Below are positions 36,414 to 45,867 of a DNA stretch of 64,000 bases, piece by piece. The DNA is from Treponema sp. Its GTDB lineage: Bacteria > Spirochaetota > Spirochaetia > Treponematales > Treponemataceae. The notes under the pieces were generated by a model, which saw only the letters and a list, made by a program, of their open reading frames with translations, did not search any database and had not been told where the DNA came from. The translations under genes were made by a program, and so were the position numbers. Position 1 is the stretch's first letter, and every line of letters starts with the position of its first letter. The DNA lies in assembly GCA_017381365.1 (NCBI GenBank), contig JAFOCI010000053.1, forward strand, positions 40,275-104,274. Direction: 5' to 3'.

Positions 36414-38831
36414 CTATTTATTTGTCATATTAAATGACAGAACAAACTGCCATTTGTCATCCCATTCAACCTGACCATCAATCACGCGGAATTTATTAGC
36501 AAAAAGAAGATGCAATGGGAACTGAGGAACCAGGAATCTAAGTCCAGGACCAAAACTAAAATAGAAATCATCAAGAGTCAACTTGAACAAATCTTCAACT
36601 TCTTCGGTTACAGCAACTGCATCAAAGAATCCGTCCAGTCCTATTACACCGGTAAAAATTGGAATTCTAAGTTCTACTTTATTTGAAAGCATAGCCTTAC
36701 CACGAACATCATTATATATATCTGTCCATCCGCGACCATTAAACATACCGTCGATATAAGTCTTGCTGGAATCACCAAACAGGGTACCAGGAACTGGGAA
36801 TAAAGCCGTAATTCCAGTGTAAGCAGCCAGAACAGCCTTGAAATTCCAGTATCCTTTTGCAACAGGAATATCAAAGAGCTTTAAATAAGATTCAAGTTTT
36901 GTATCTGTTCTTGCATAAAATTCATGTTCAACGTATGGCAGAAGACCGTACCAGGCAACACGCTGACTGGCGAACCAACCTGTACTAGGGTCATAATTTA
37001 TATCTCTGTTATCAAGAGAAAGGTTTGCATACACAGAATTTTTCATACCAAAACGATTGGCATTCTTATTTACACCTGGGTCTAGCGTTGTATACAATTC
37101 TTCATCATAAATATTATCAGTAAGACTATTAGAAATACCTCCTGATAATGTAAGAATAGCAAAATTAGGCATCCATCTTCTACCAAGTGAAGTATTAAGA
37201 GATGCGCTCCAGGATTCGTACTTCATATAATAATAATCATCATCCAGTAATCCATTATCAAGCCAATTCAATGCAAGGGCAGAACTTCTGGAATGACTTA
37301 AAGAAAGAGATTCACTGAATGAAATAGGCTGATTTTTTATCCATCCCTGAGCATAACCAAGATTAACATCCTGTGTATTGCTGGAAATAGTTGTTCCCGC
37401 AGAAACAGATTTTCCAGTTCCTTTAAAGTTTGAATTTTCAACCTTTGCATACAAAGAAATAGGAAGATCATCAGGATCCGATATTCCAGTAAATGTCATA
37501 CCAAACTGAAGCGATGTAGTAGACTGTTCTTCTACAGTAACAACAAGGTCAACAAGATTTTCTTCTGACCCGGAAACAGGTTCTGGAACAACACTTGAAA
37601 AATATTGAGTATTATAAAGATTTCGGATACCACTCATTATTTTCTTGCGACTGAAAACATCACCAGGTTTGAGAGGAATTTCACGAAGAATAACCTCTTC
37701 TTTTGTTTTTGTATTCCCTTTTATAACAATATTTTCAATATGAGCTCTTGATCTTTCTATAATCCTTACATTATATCCAATAGTTTTTCTTTCTGAATCT
37801 TTATTAACAGAAGGAATAAACTCATTAGTCATGTAACCGTTTTCATAATACAAATTTGTAAGTGCTGTCATTCCTTCCTGAAATTTAGTCTGGTTAAAAA
37901 CATCTCCAGATTTTAATTTTATATTTGAAAGCAGTTTTTCTGAACTAAAAATTTCATTTCCTTCAAGAACTGTACCTGTATAAGTATATTGAGCACCTTC
38001 CTGAATGATAAAGGTAAGAGCAACTTCTTCCCGTTCTTTTTTCTGATTATAAGAAGAATCTTCTATTACATCTATTACGCGGGCATCAATATACCCCTTG
38101 GTCATATAAAACTGAACTAAAATCTGCTTATCTGTCTCTAATGCAGAGCGCTGGAATGCTCCGTTTTTCATAAAGCCTTCTTCTTTTAAAGTAAGTTTTG
38201 AACGCAATGTTTTTGAAGAAAATGTGGTATTTCCTGAAAAACTTATCTGAGAAACAACAGTCCCTGCACCTTCTGAAATCTGAAAAGTTACATCAATTCC
38301 GTAATCAGTTTCTTTGGAAATCATTGTGACCTTTGCACTAGAATATCCCTTCTTTATATAAGCATCACGAACTGAACGTTCATCCAGCAATGCAACAGAT
38401 TCTATGTATACATCTCCTGTTTTAATAGAAACAGCTTCTCTAAGTTCATTATTTCTTAATTTTTTATTTCCCTTAAATGATATGGAACTGATAACCGGGT
38501 GCTCTTTTACACTAAAAACAAGAAGAACTTTTTCTCTGTTTCTAGGATCATGCTTTGCATAAGGTTCAATTTCTTCAAAAAAAGCAAGAGAATAAAGTCT
38601 GTCCAAAGCATCATTAAATAATTCTTCTGTAAACTGCTTTCCAATAAAACTGTTTGTAACACCAGAAACATCAGATTTCTTTACAGATTTTAATCCTTCG
38701 AATGAAATGCTTGAAATTTCTTTTCCCCAGAACCAATCGGAATCATCATTCTGTGCAAACAAAAATGAAGAAGAAAACAATATTAAAAAAGCAATCAAAA
38801 AAAATTTAGCTTTATTGCTTTTTAAAATCAT
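36414..38831 (-). CDS. bamA: Outer membrane protein assembly factor BamA
   Basis: 805 residues. Signal peptide (FFLIAFLILFSSSFLFA), then about five POTRA domains (for example ISSISFKGNKKLRNNELREAV, ISFSGNTTFSSKTLRSKL, NIVIKGNTKTKEEVILREI) and a C-terminal beta-barrel ending in QFVLSFNMTNK. It inserts beta-barrel proteins into the outer membrane. AGGAG lies six bases before the ATG. It follows tamB and precedes skp. Confidence 0.95.
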   Translation of the reverse strand: MILKSNKAKFFLIAFLILFSSSFLFAQNDDSDWFWGKEISSISFEGLKSVKKSDVSGVTNSFIGKQFTEELFNDALDRLYSLAFFEEIEPYAKHDPRNREKVLLVFSVKEHPVISSISFKGNKKLRNNELREAVSIKTGDVYIESVALLDERSVRDAYIKKGYSSAKVTMISKETDYGIDVTFQISEGAGTVVSQISFSGNTTFSSKTLRSKLTLKEEGFMKNGAFQRSALETDKQILVQFYMTKGYIDARVIDVIEDSSYNQKKEREEVALTFIIQEGAQYTYTGTVLEGNEIFSSEKLLSNIKLKSGDVFNQTKFQEGMTALTNLYYENGYMTNEFIPSVNKDSERKTIGYNVRIIERSRAHIENIVIKGNTKTKEEVILREIPLKPGDVFSRKKIMSGIRNLYNTQYFSSVVPEPVSGSEENLVDLVVTVEEQSTTSLQFGMTFTGISDPDDLPISLYAKVENSNFKGTGKSVSAGTTISSNTQDVNLGYAQGWIKNQPISFSESLSLSHSRSSALALNWLDNGLLDDDYYYMKYESWSASLNTSLGRRWMPNFAILTLSGGISNSLTDNIYDEELYTTLDPGVNKNANRFGMKNSVYANLSLDNRDINYDPSTGWFASQRVAWYGLLPYVEHEFYARTDTKLESYLKLFDIPVAKGYWNFKAVLAAYTGITALFPVPGTLFGDSSKTYIDGMFNGRGWTDIYNDVRGKAMLSNKVELRIPIFTGVIGLDGFFDAVAVTEEVEDLFKLTLDDFYFSFGPGLRFLVPQFPLHLLFANKFRVIDGQVEWDDKWQFVLSFNMTNK

Positions 38832-38966
38832 ATATGACTCCTATAAAGACACCGCGTTAGCAGCAAACCAAGGAGGGCAAGTATCAAAAGTTAGGGACTG
38901 CAACGCAAGACCGAACTTTAGTGATAAAAATTACAATGGTGCGATTTTTATCACGCCTCCTATTTT
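38832..38966. repeat. Palindromic intergenic element between tamB and bamA
   Basis: Perfect 11-base inverted arms GTGATAAAAAT (38921-38931) and ATTTTTATCAC (38944-38954) with a 12-base loop. The stem is not followed by T in the minus direction, so it is not a typical terminator. The remaining bases up to bamA are less AT-rich than the neighbouring genes. It may be a copy of a dispersed repeat or a structured leader for bamA. Confidence 0.4.
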
Positions 38967-41900
38967 TTAAAATGAAAATTTCCATGAAAGCGTTACTGAC
39001 GTAGAATAGACAAAGCTGTCAGATCTAAGCCCACTTAAATCAGGAGCCATATTCCACCTGACATTTACAAACGGCGATTCAATTTCAAGACCAATTTCTG
39101 GTTTAAAAATCAAACCATCGAAAGTATACTTATCATCCACCCTACTTCCGTCATATGATAAATGCATTAAAGTATCAACATACAACGAACGTCCAAGGTA
39201 CTTCCCTAAATAAACAGTCGAATTATCAAAAAAGTTACCAATTTTGTATGACGAATCCTGATTATTTTTATTAAAATTATAATTTAGGGCATTTTGCAGA
39301 ACATTAGTTCTGACTGACAATATATCAAAATTCAAGAACTCTCGCAACTTATTCTCTATGGAACGACCAATGGTAGACTGAATAGCATAGTCACCTGCCG
39401 CAAAAAGAAGACCAGTAACATTATTTGAATCCCCAACAGCAATCTGTCCAAGCATAGCCATAATTTCAACTTCCGATTTTGAAGGTATCGATGAAAATTT
39501 TGGATTAAAATCAGAAAGATACTGGTTATTTGCAGACAAAATAATCCGTATATCCTTTCCGTCATCATCTCTTTCTCTTGTTTCTGCCTGAACACTTATA
39601 AGAGGATTAAATTCAAAATCATTGTTGTTAAATTTTAGAGTACCATTTTTCAAATAAAAACTACGACTTAAATATGAAATATCTCCAGAACGCAGCTGCA
39701 AATCTCCATCCAATGCTACGGTGCGTTCCGACATGTCATATTTGAATCCAAATCCTGAATCTGGTATTAAAACTGCACGGATAAGAGGTTCAATAAAAAG
39801 GGTTACATGCTGCCCAAAGCCAATCTTTAAATCAGAACGAACAAAAACTTTTCTTTTTGGCGGAGCATTTGGAATTTCTTTTGTATTTACATTTATTGAC
39901 ATATTTTTAAGGTCAACTTTACCAGATACATCAAGATAACTATCCTCAAAATGTAAATTCAAATCCAAACCTGTCTGACCAATAAATTTTGCAAGACGAA
40001 TTTCAAAATTTCCAGGAATATACGATGCTTCTGGAGTCCATATATGAGAATCAAGATAGCTGAATTTCCAGCGTTCAAATTGCACAGCAAGATTGGCAAA
40101 CAATGGAAATTCTTTTTTTACAACTGCCCTTATATCTGGCATTTCAAGCCTGTTATGATTTAAAACCATAAGTGCCTTTGGAAAGGTTATATGCTGAGTA
40201 ACTATTCTAGGTAAAATAAAATCACCATTTTCAATGGATATAGAACCTGAAAAATCAGGGTCAGATTTTAATCCACCTATATGAATAGAAGACCTGATTA
40301 CTCCTGAAAAAACTTTAAAATACGGAATATCTATATAATTAAGAAGTTTTGCAAGTTCAACCTTTACATCTGAAAATTTTAAATCCAGTTTGTTTTCAGA
40401 AATATTTCCTGTAAGATTAAACTGAACCGGCTTTCGTTCCGCAACAGAAAAATTAACAAACTCTCCATCTACAATAGTTCCAGAAATTCCCTGCTCTTCC
40501 CCAGTTGATATAAATGTTGCATCTGAAGTATGAAGAACAGAAACTTTTAACGGAAATGTTTTTGTAATAAGAGAACCACTTATACTTTCACATAAAAAAT
40601 CAACAGCATATTCTGCAGGAATGATATTTCCTTTTTTCCTGACTGTATCAGAAAGCGTAATCCTGACAGGAATATGAACACTTTTTTTAAGAGCAGCAAT
40701 ATCAATATCAGCTGTAGCTGAACCAGTAAAGGAGTCCAAATTCAATTCGGCACTGATATTTTTTACCTCCATCTGATTGTAATGCAAACCAGCCTTTTCA
40801 ATTATCAGATTTTTCTCTTCCACAAAGGCAGAGCCGGAAAATTCAGCAGTATTACCAGCTTTCATTAGTGATAAAGACTGTATTTCCAATCCTATATACG
40901 GCTCTTTCAAAGTGCCTGTAACAGCAAGAGAGGCAGTTAATTCATTATTTGGACTTTGTTCTGCTGTAAAACGGTTCATTCCCAGCGTATTTACACTTGC
41001 CTGTGCACTGATGTAAAATTTTTCCTTTAGATTTTGAATATTAAAATCTACATTTTCTGTATTATTCAATTCCATGCTAACCTGCATGCTTTCTGCAGAC
41101 ACAGGATTTTTCATGTTAAAATCAAAATTTACAGATGAAAATTTCTTTTCATTAAAATTCCACAATAAATTTGATTTTCCTTCAAGTATTGAATATTTAT
41201 CAGAATAATATAGATTTTCCATAAAAATCCCATATCTGTTTGCAAAACCTGTAAATGCTATTTTTGGTTTGTATACATATTTTTCTCCAGCCTCATGACA
41301 TTCTACTCGATTTATACGAACATCAACACCTTTTTCACAGGTGTAAGAAAAATCACAATCAGATGCAAAAGAAAAAATTGTATCTGCTGCAGATACAGGA
41401 AGATTATCAGTAAGAAAACTGCCAGAAATATTTCCTGAGTCTTTATCATTCTGCATTACAAATGTAAAACCATAATCACCAATCACGCTGACAGAACCAG
41501 AAATATAATTTCCTGAAAAACTATACGGCACAGTGCCTGCAAGCAAATCAAAACCAAAAGAAGCTTCTTTAAAATCACTTGTATTCATATAACCACTTGC
41601 ATGAACAAGTTTTCCATCTGAAATATAATCAAGACGGGAAATATTCATGCTGTATCTGGTGCCATCAGCAGAAAAATATATAAATTGATCATCTTTTTCT
41701 GTATTAGCGATAACCGCATAAGGAACATTACAGGTTAAAGAATCTTCAGATGATTTAAGACTTACAAAAAAATCAGCTGTAAGAATATACTTTTTTAGAA
41801 AAGCATATTCATTCTCTTTTGATTTTTTATTAAAAAAATTAACCGTTTTTGCAAGACTATCCAGATAAATCTTATCAGAAGAAACATTGCAGTTTATTTC

Positions 41901-43349
41901 CTTATAGTCGCTTGATAAACTGCCATCCAGTTTTAAAATGCCAGGACCATCGGATTCCATATGATCATAATCAGACAATTCGAAAGTATAAAAAATATCC
42001 TTATCTGACGGCATTACATCAAGCTGAAGTGCTGTTAATGTTTTACTTCCTAAAATCAATTGAGGCGCAAATGCCATAAAACCGGTTTTACCAGGATCAA
42101 TATAAACTTCCGTAGAAATATTTTTTCCATTATGTAAAACCATTTTGCGTAAATCCAGCGCCCCAGAAACCTTCAACCCCTTGTAAACACAGCTTCCGTG
42201 AAAATCCATGTCTATATTTTTTCCGCGAGCCGAAATCTCTTTTATTTCTATATTTTTATCAGTTCCATGCAATGCATAATTAACAACCGCGCCATTATCT
42301 ATTATTTCAGAGGGAATTTTTATAGAGCCGGATGACTGGTATCTTAATTTTTTCGTATTAAAATTAAACCCTGCATCCAGTCCCATTGAAACAGCAATAT
42401 TTTTATACTTTCCGGAGTCTTTATTATTTTTTTGAGAAATAAAATTCTTTCCTTTAAGCTCTTGTGTTCGTACAAATAGAGAAGAATCTTTGCTTTCCAG
42501 ATTATAAAAACCAGAAATAAACAGAGGAAATGAATTCTGCACAGTTCGGAAATTAAGAACCCGGTTTCCATAATCTACAAGAAAGGAAAGTCTGTTCAAC
42601 TCATAAATATCATATTTACATTCTGAAAAACGGAACATAATAGAAAGACCATCAAGCTGCTCTGGAATAATTCCGTCTGCAGAAAAAATTCCAGAAACAA
42701 TTCTTTCTTTATTTTTCATGTAAACAGTTCCCTGAGTCTTAACTGTTGTCTGATTGTTATTCTTAACAAAATTAAAAACAAGCCTTTTTAAATCAGCATC
42801 AAAAGAAATGTCTGTTCCGTTATATCTTAAGTGGACATTTTTTATAAAAATATTAAACGGTGCCGAAGAAATTATATCTTCTAAATCCTTCATATTAATT
42901 TTCTTTTTGTGTTCTTTTTTTACATTTTTTTTTACCTTAAGAAAATTAGAAAATCTTTCAAAAAGAACAGTATCTCTCTCTTCATCTAAATCAAAATAAA
43001 GTCCATCAATTGAAAGATCTTTTATAAATGAAATTCCTTTTCCCCGTAAAATATCAAAAAAATTATACCGAAATATAGCTGAAGAAATTTTTGCAACATT
43101 ACTGCCATCTTCAGAATTTGAAAAAACGATGTTTTTTACGCGCAAACCTGTAAACACGGAAGGAGACAAAGCTTCATAAGAAACCTGCAATCCTGTTTTC
43201 TGCTGAATTTCTAAACATACATTACTTGTAAACGCGGAAATCATCCTGTTCATCTTTTTATAAACAGGCTTGACAACCAGAACAGTTGCAGTGGCAATGA
43301 GAAAAAATATAAATAATGCAATCAATTCATTTAAAGATGGTTTCCGCAT
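38967..43349 (-). CDS. tamB: TamB-like translocation/assembly module protein (AsmA/DUF490 family)
   Basis: 1460 residues. An N-terminal anchor (IALFIFFLIATATVLVV, residues 10-26) is followed by a very long series of beta strands, the lipid-conducting groove of this family. The conserved C-terminal TamB domain is clear (GDISYLSRSFYLKNGTLKF, PLISVQAETRERDDDGKDI, SEVEIMAMLGQ, and the final strand SVTLSWKFSF). It spans the periplasm and works with BamA-family proteins, encoded next. The start lacks a ribosome-binding site and lies 10 bases after a TATAAT box. Confidence 0.9.
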   Translation of the reverse strand: MRKPSLNELIALFIFFLIATATVLVVKPVYKKMNRMISAFTSNVCLEIQQKTGLQVSYEALSPSVFTGLRVKNIVFSNSEDGSNVAKISSAIFRYNFFDILRGKGISFIKDLSIDGLYFDLDEERDTVLFERFSNFLKVKKNVKKEHKKKINMKDLEDIISSAPFNIFIKNVHLRYNGTDISFDADLKRLVFNFVKNNNQTTVKTQGTVYMKNKERIVSGIFSADGIIPEQLDGLSIMFRFSECKYDIYELNRLSFLVDYGNRVLNFRTVQNSFPLFISGFYNLESKDSSLFVRTQELKGKNFISQKNNKDSGKYKNIAVSMGLDAGFNFNTKKLRYQSSGSIKIPSEIIDNGAVVNYALHGTDKNIEIKEISARGKNIDMDFHGSCVYKGLKVSGALDLRKMVLHNGKNISTEVYIDPGKTGFMAFAPQLILGSKTLTALQLDVMPSDKDIFYTFELSDYDHMESDGPGILKLDGSLSSDYKEINCNVSSDKIYLDSLAKTVNFFNKKSKENEYAFLKKYILTADFFVSLKSSEDSLTCNVPYAVIANTEKDDQFIYFSADGTRYSMNISRLDYISDGKLVHASGYMNTSDFKEASFGFDLLAGTVPYSFSGNYISGSVSVIGDYGFTFVMQNDKDSGNISGSFLTDNLPVSAADTIFSFASDCDFSYTCEKGVDVRINRVECHEAGEKYVYKPKIAFTGFANRYGIFMENLYYSDKYSILEGKSNLLWNFNEKKFSSVNFDFNMKNPVSAESMQVSMELNNTENVDFNIQNLKEKFYISAQASVNTLGMNRFTAEQSPNNELTASLAVTGTLKEPYIGLEIQSLSLMKAGNTAEFSGSAFVEEKNLIIEKAGLHYNQMEVKNISAELNLDSFTGSATADIDIAALKKSVHIPVRITLSDTVRKKGNIIPAEYAVDFLCESISGSLITKTFPLKVSVLHTSDATFISTGEEQGISGTIVDGEFVNFSVAERKPVQFNLTGNISENKLDLKFSDVKVELAKLLNYIDIPYFKVFSGVIRSSIHIGGLKSDPDFSGSISIENGDFILPRIVTQHITFPKALMVLNHNRLEMPDIRAVVKKEFPLFANLAVQFERWKFSYLDSHIWTPEASYIPGNFEIRLAKFIGQTGLDLNLHFEDSYLDVSGKVDLKNMSINVNTKEIPNAPPKRKVFVRSDLKIGFGQHVTLFIEPLIRAVLIPDSGFGFKYDMSERTVALDGDLQLRSGDISYLSRSFYLKNGTLKFNNNDFEFNPLISVQAETRERDDDGKDIRIILSANNQYLSDFNPKFSSIPSKSEVEIMAMLGQIAVGDSNNVTGLLFAAGDYAIQSTIGRSIENKLREFLNFDILSVRTNVLQNALNYNFNKNNQDSSYKIGNFFDNSTVYLGKYLGRSLYVDTLMHLSYDGSRVDDKYTFDGLIFKPEIGLEIESPFVNVRWNMAPDLSGLRSDSFVYSTSVTLSWKFSF

Positions 43350-43359
43350 TTTACCGTAT

Positions 43360-43388
43360 ATTATAGAATAATAACAAAAAATCGTATA
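43360..43388 (-). promoter_or_regulatory. Possible promoter of the tamB-bamA-skp-mutS run, near-leaderless
   Basis: A perfect TATAAT (43360-43365) on the minus strand is preceded at 17 bases by a poor -35 box (TATACG). Ten bases separate it from the ATG. Confidence 0.4.
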
Positions 43389-43425
43389 TTTTTATAGTTG
43401 ATTTTTTAGTTCTCTGGAGAATTTT

Positions 43426-44037
43426 ATGATTTTAAAAAACTACATTGTATTTGAAGGTATTGATGGGGCTGGAACTACAACTCAGTTAAAAAAACTTGCT
43501 GCCCGTTATGAAGCCGACAAAGTTTTTACGACTGCTGAACCGACTACAAATGAAACAGGAAAATTTCTTAGAAGAATGCTGAAGGGCGAATTTGAAGTAG
43601 ATGCAAAAACAGCTTCTTTTCTTTTCGCAGCAGATAGATGTGAACACATTTTTGGAAAAGGTGGTGTAATTGAACAAACAGAAAGGGGTAAAACTGTACT
43701 CAGCGACAGATATTTTTTTTCCAGCCTTGCATATCAATCTGTAAGCTGCGGAAAAGAACTGCCTGAAATGCTTAACAGTTCATTTCCTCTTCCAGAAATT
43801 CTTTTTTATTTTAAGATTGACCCTGAAATTTCATTAAAACGCGTAAACAGCCGTGGCCAGGCTAAGGAAATCTATGAAAAAATTGATTACCAGAAAAAAA
43901 CTGCCGCTCTTTACGATGCCGTAATGAATGAATACAAAGGCGAAAAAGGAAAAGGTATGCGCCTGATAGAAGTAGATGCTACAAAATCAATAGATGAAAC
44001 AGCAGATTTTATCTGGGAATGCGTGAACAAAAAATAA
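43426..44037 (+). CDS. tmk: Thymidylate kinase
   Basis: 203 residues. It phosphorylates dTMP to dTDP. The P-loop is FEGIDGAGTTTQ (residues 10-21), with TAEPT for the DRx-type contact, DRYFFSSLAYQ and the LID region RVNSRGQAKEIYE. GGAG lies eight bases before the ATG. First gene of a plus-strand run, divergent from tamB. Confidence 0.93.
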   Translation: MILKNYIVFEGIDGAGTTTQLKKLAARYEADKVFTTAEPTTNETGKFLRRMLKGEFEVDAKTASFLFAADRCEHIFGKGGVIEQTERGKTVLSDRYFFSSLAYQSVSCGKELPEMLNSSFPLPEILFYFKIDPEISLKRVNSRGQAKEIYEKIDYQKKTAALYDAVMNEYKGEKGKGMRLIEVDATKSIDETADFIWECVNKK

Positions 44038-44103
44038 ACCTGTGTATATTTCTGGGGATAAAATTTTCTAAGTTCTAAAGATGAACCAGCCGATAGTCTT
44101 ACT

Positions 44104-44733
44104 GTGAAAAAGGTGTTTTCTAAAACTTTCCAAATTATTCTCCTGGCAATTGTACTGCTTTCTGTATCAGCTGGTTCCCTGAATGCCTACATGGTAAAAT
44201 TCAAGGAAGACTGGTACAGACTTTATCATGTACATTACCAGCAGTACCCGGATGACTGCATTGAAAACATTTACTGGCTTGAAAAAGCAGTTCAGGCTGA
44301 TTTCTGCAATCCGCTTTATGCAAATGCAAAGATAGAAACAGAAAAACAATGGGAAAAATACCGGTATCTTTTTCAGATGCATCTGAATTTAAAGCTTATT
44401 GAACAGCATTTAAGACTTGGCCGCACCTACGACAAAAAAGTCGCATATTTTTACGATGCTCCATGGAAAGATGAATACATAAGAAACCTTGAAAAAGCTT
44501 TGTCATGCTATCAGGCAGGCCTTTACTACTGGAAAGAAGCTCAGCTTTGGGCAGAAAAGGCAAACGTAAAGGAATTCAATTTTCTTTTCATAACAGACCT
44601 TCAGAACTGGGAAGATGAACGGGAAAAAATCAAAACGGGCACTTTGAATTACGGAAGAATGCTGGAACGGGAAATCGAAAGAGTTGAAAATGTTCGCGAT
44701 ACATTTATTGCAATGGACTCAAAATCTTACTAG
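44104..44733 (+). CDS. Hypothetical exported or membrane-anchored protein
   Basis: 209 residues from GTG 44104. The N-terminus (IILLAIVLLSVSAGSLNAYM) is a signal peptide or anchor. The rest is rich in Tyr, Trp, Glu and Lys, probably helical, with two repeat-like helices (IENIYWLEKAVQADFCNP and YIRNLEKALSCYQAGLYYWKEAQ) that resemble TPR units. No family recognised. It lies between tmk and aroB with short gaps. Confidence 0.65.
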   Translation: MKKVFSKTFQIILLAIVLLSVSAGSLNAYMVKFKEDWYRLYHVHYQQYPDDCIENIYWLEKAVQADFCNPLYANAKIETEKQWEKYRYLFQMHLNLKLIEQHLRLGRTYDKKVAYFYDAPWKDEYIRNLEKALSCYQAGLYYWKEAQLWAEKANVKEFNFLFITDLQNWEDEREKIKTGTLNYGRMLEREIERVENVRDTFIAMDSKSY

Positions 44734-44742
44734 AATATAACC

Positions 44743-45864
44743 ATGAGTAATTCAAAAAACGTTTTAACAATTGCATATCCGGAATCGCATCCGGGTACAG
44801 CTTCTACAAAAATCACATTTCATAATGAAACACCAGATCTGGAAGCTCTTTTCAATCCTGGTGCAGCAGAAGGACCTCGCCGCTGCTTTGTAACAGACGC
44901 AACTGTAGCCACACTTCCCGTCTTAAAAAAATTTTTCGCACGGTTTGATGACGGAATCTGCGGAAATGACATTCTTTTGATTCTGGGTTCAGGAGAAGCG
45001 TACAAAACGATTGAAAGCGTTCTAGAAATCGTAAAAACTGCTGTTGATGCAGGTTTTGCCCGTAAAGATCTTTTTGTTGGAATTGGTGGCGGAGTTATCT
45101 GTGATATGACAGGTTTTGCAGCATCCTTATTCAAACGAGGAGCTACGTGTCAGTTTGTTCCAACTACCCTTCTTGCCATGGTAGATGCATCTATTGGCGG
45201 AAAAACAGGCTGTGATTTTGAAAACTACAAGAATATGATCGGTGCTTTCTGGCCTGCACAGGAAATCCATATTTATCCAGAATTCGTACAGTCGCTTTCA
45301 AAGGAACAGTACCGTTCCGGCTTAGGAGAAGCAATCAAGACTGGACTGCTTTACGACAATGAACTTTATGAATTATTCAAAAACAAACCAGAAGAACTTC
45401 TTAATAGAGATAAGGAAACTGTTTATAACGTAATCACCAAATGTGCTCAGGCAAAGGCAAAAGTTGTTGAGCAGGATTTTACAGAAAAAAATATCCGTAT
45501 GTTTCTGAATCTTGGACACACTTTTGGTCATGCACTAGAAACTTTAGCAGGACTTGGCACAATTCCTCACGGAGATGCAGTTGCCTGGGGAATCGGAAGA
45601 GAAGCTGTTCTTTGCGCACGCGAAGAAATCTGCTCCGAAAGCTTTAAAGATGAAGTTCTTTCCGTTCTCGCTAAATATGACTGGTGTACAGACGCCGTTC
45701 CATCTTCTGTTACTGGCGGAGGAATAGGAGAACGTCTTTTAGCAGTTATGAAAAAAGACAAAAAAAATGCTTCTTCTAAAATCAGACTTGTTCTTCAGAA
45801 AGGTCTTAACGAAACATTTACAGAGGAAATTGAGGACAGTAAAATTCTTGCTGTTTTAAAATAG
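44743..45864 (+). CDS. aroB: 3-dehydroquinate synthase
   Basis: 373 residues. Second step of the shikimate pathway, NAD-dependent. The GGGVICDMTGFAASLFKRG, PTTLLAMVDASIGGKTG and LNLGHTFGHALE motifs (metal-binding His) are clear. The N-terminus is slightly longer than usual. The start lies nine bases after the previous stop, with no clear ribosome-binding site, so coupling is likely. Confidence 0.94.
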   Translation: MSNSKNVLTIAYPESHPGTASTKITFHNETPDLEALFNPGAAEGPRRCFVTDATVATLPVLKKFFARFDDGICGNDILLILGSGEAYKTIESVLEIVKTAVDAGFARKDLFVGIGGGVICDMTGFAASLFKRGATCQFVPTTLLAMVDASIGGKTGCDFENYKNMIGAFWPAQEIHIYPEFVQSLSKEQYRSGLGEAIKTGLLYDNELYELFKNKPEELLNRDKETVYNVITKCAQAKAKVVEQDFTEKNIRMFLNLGHTFGHALETLAGLGTIPHGDAVAWGIGREAVLCAREEICSESFKDEVLSVLAKYDWCTDAVPSSVTGGGIGERLLAVMKKDKKNASSKIRLVLQKGLNETFTEEIEDSKILAVLK

Positions 45865-45867
45865 AAA

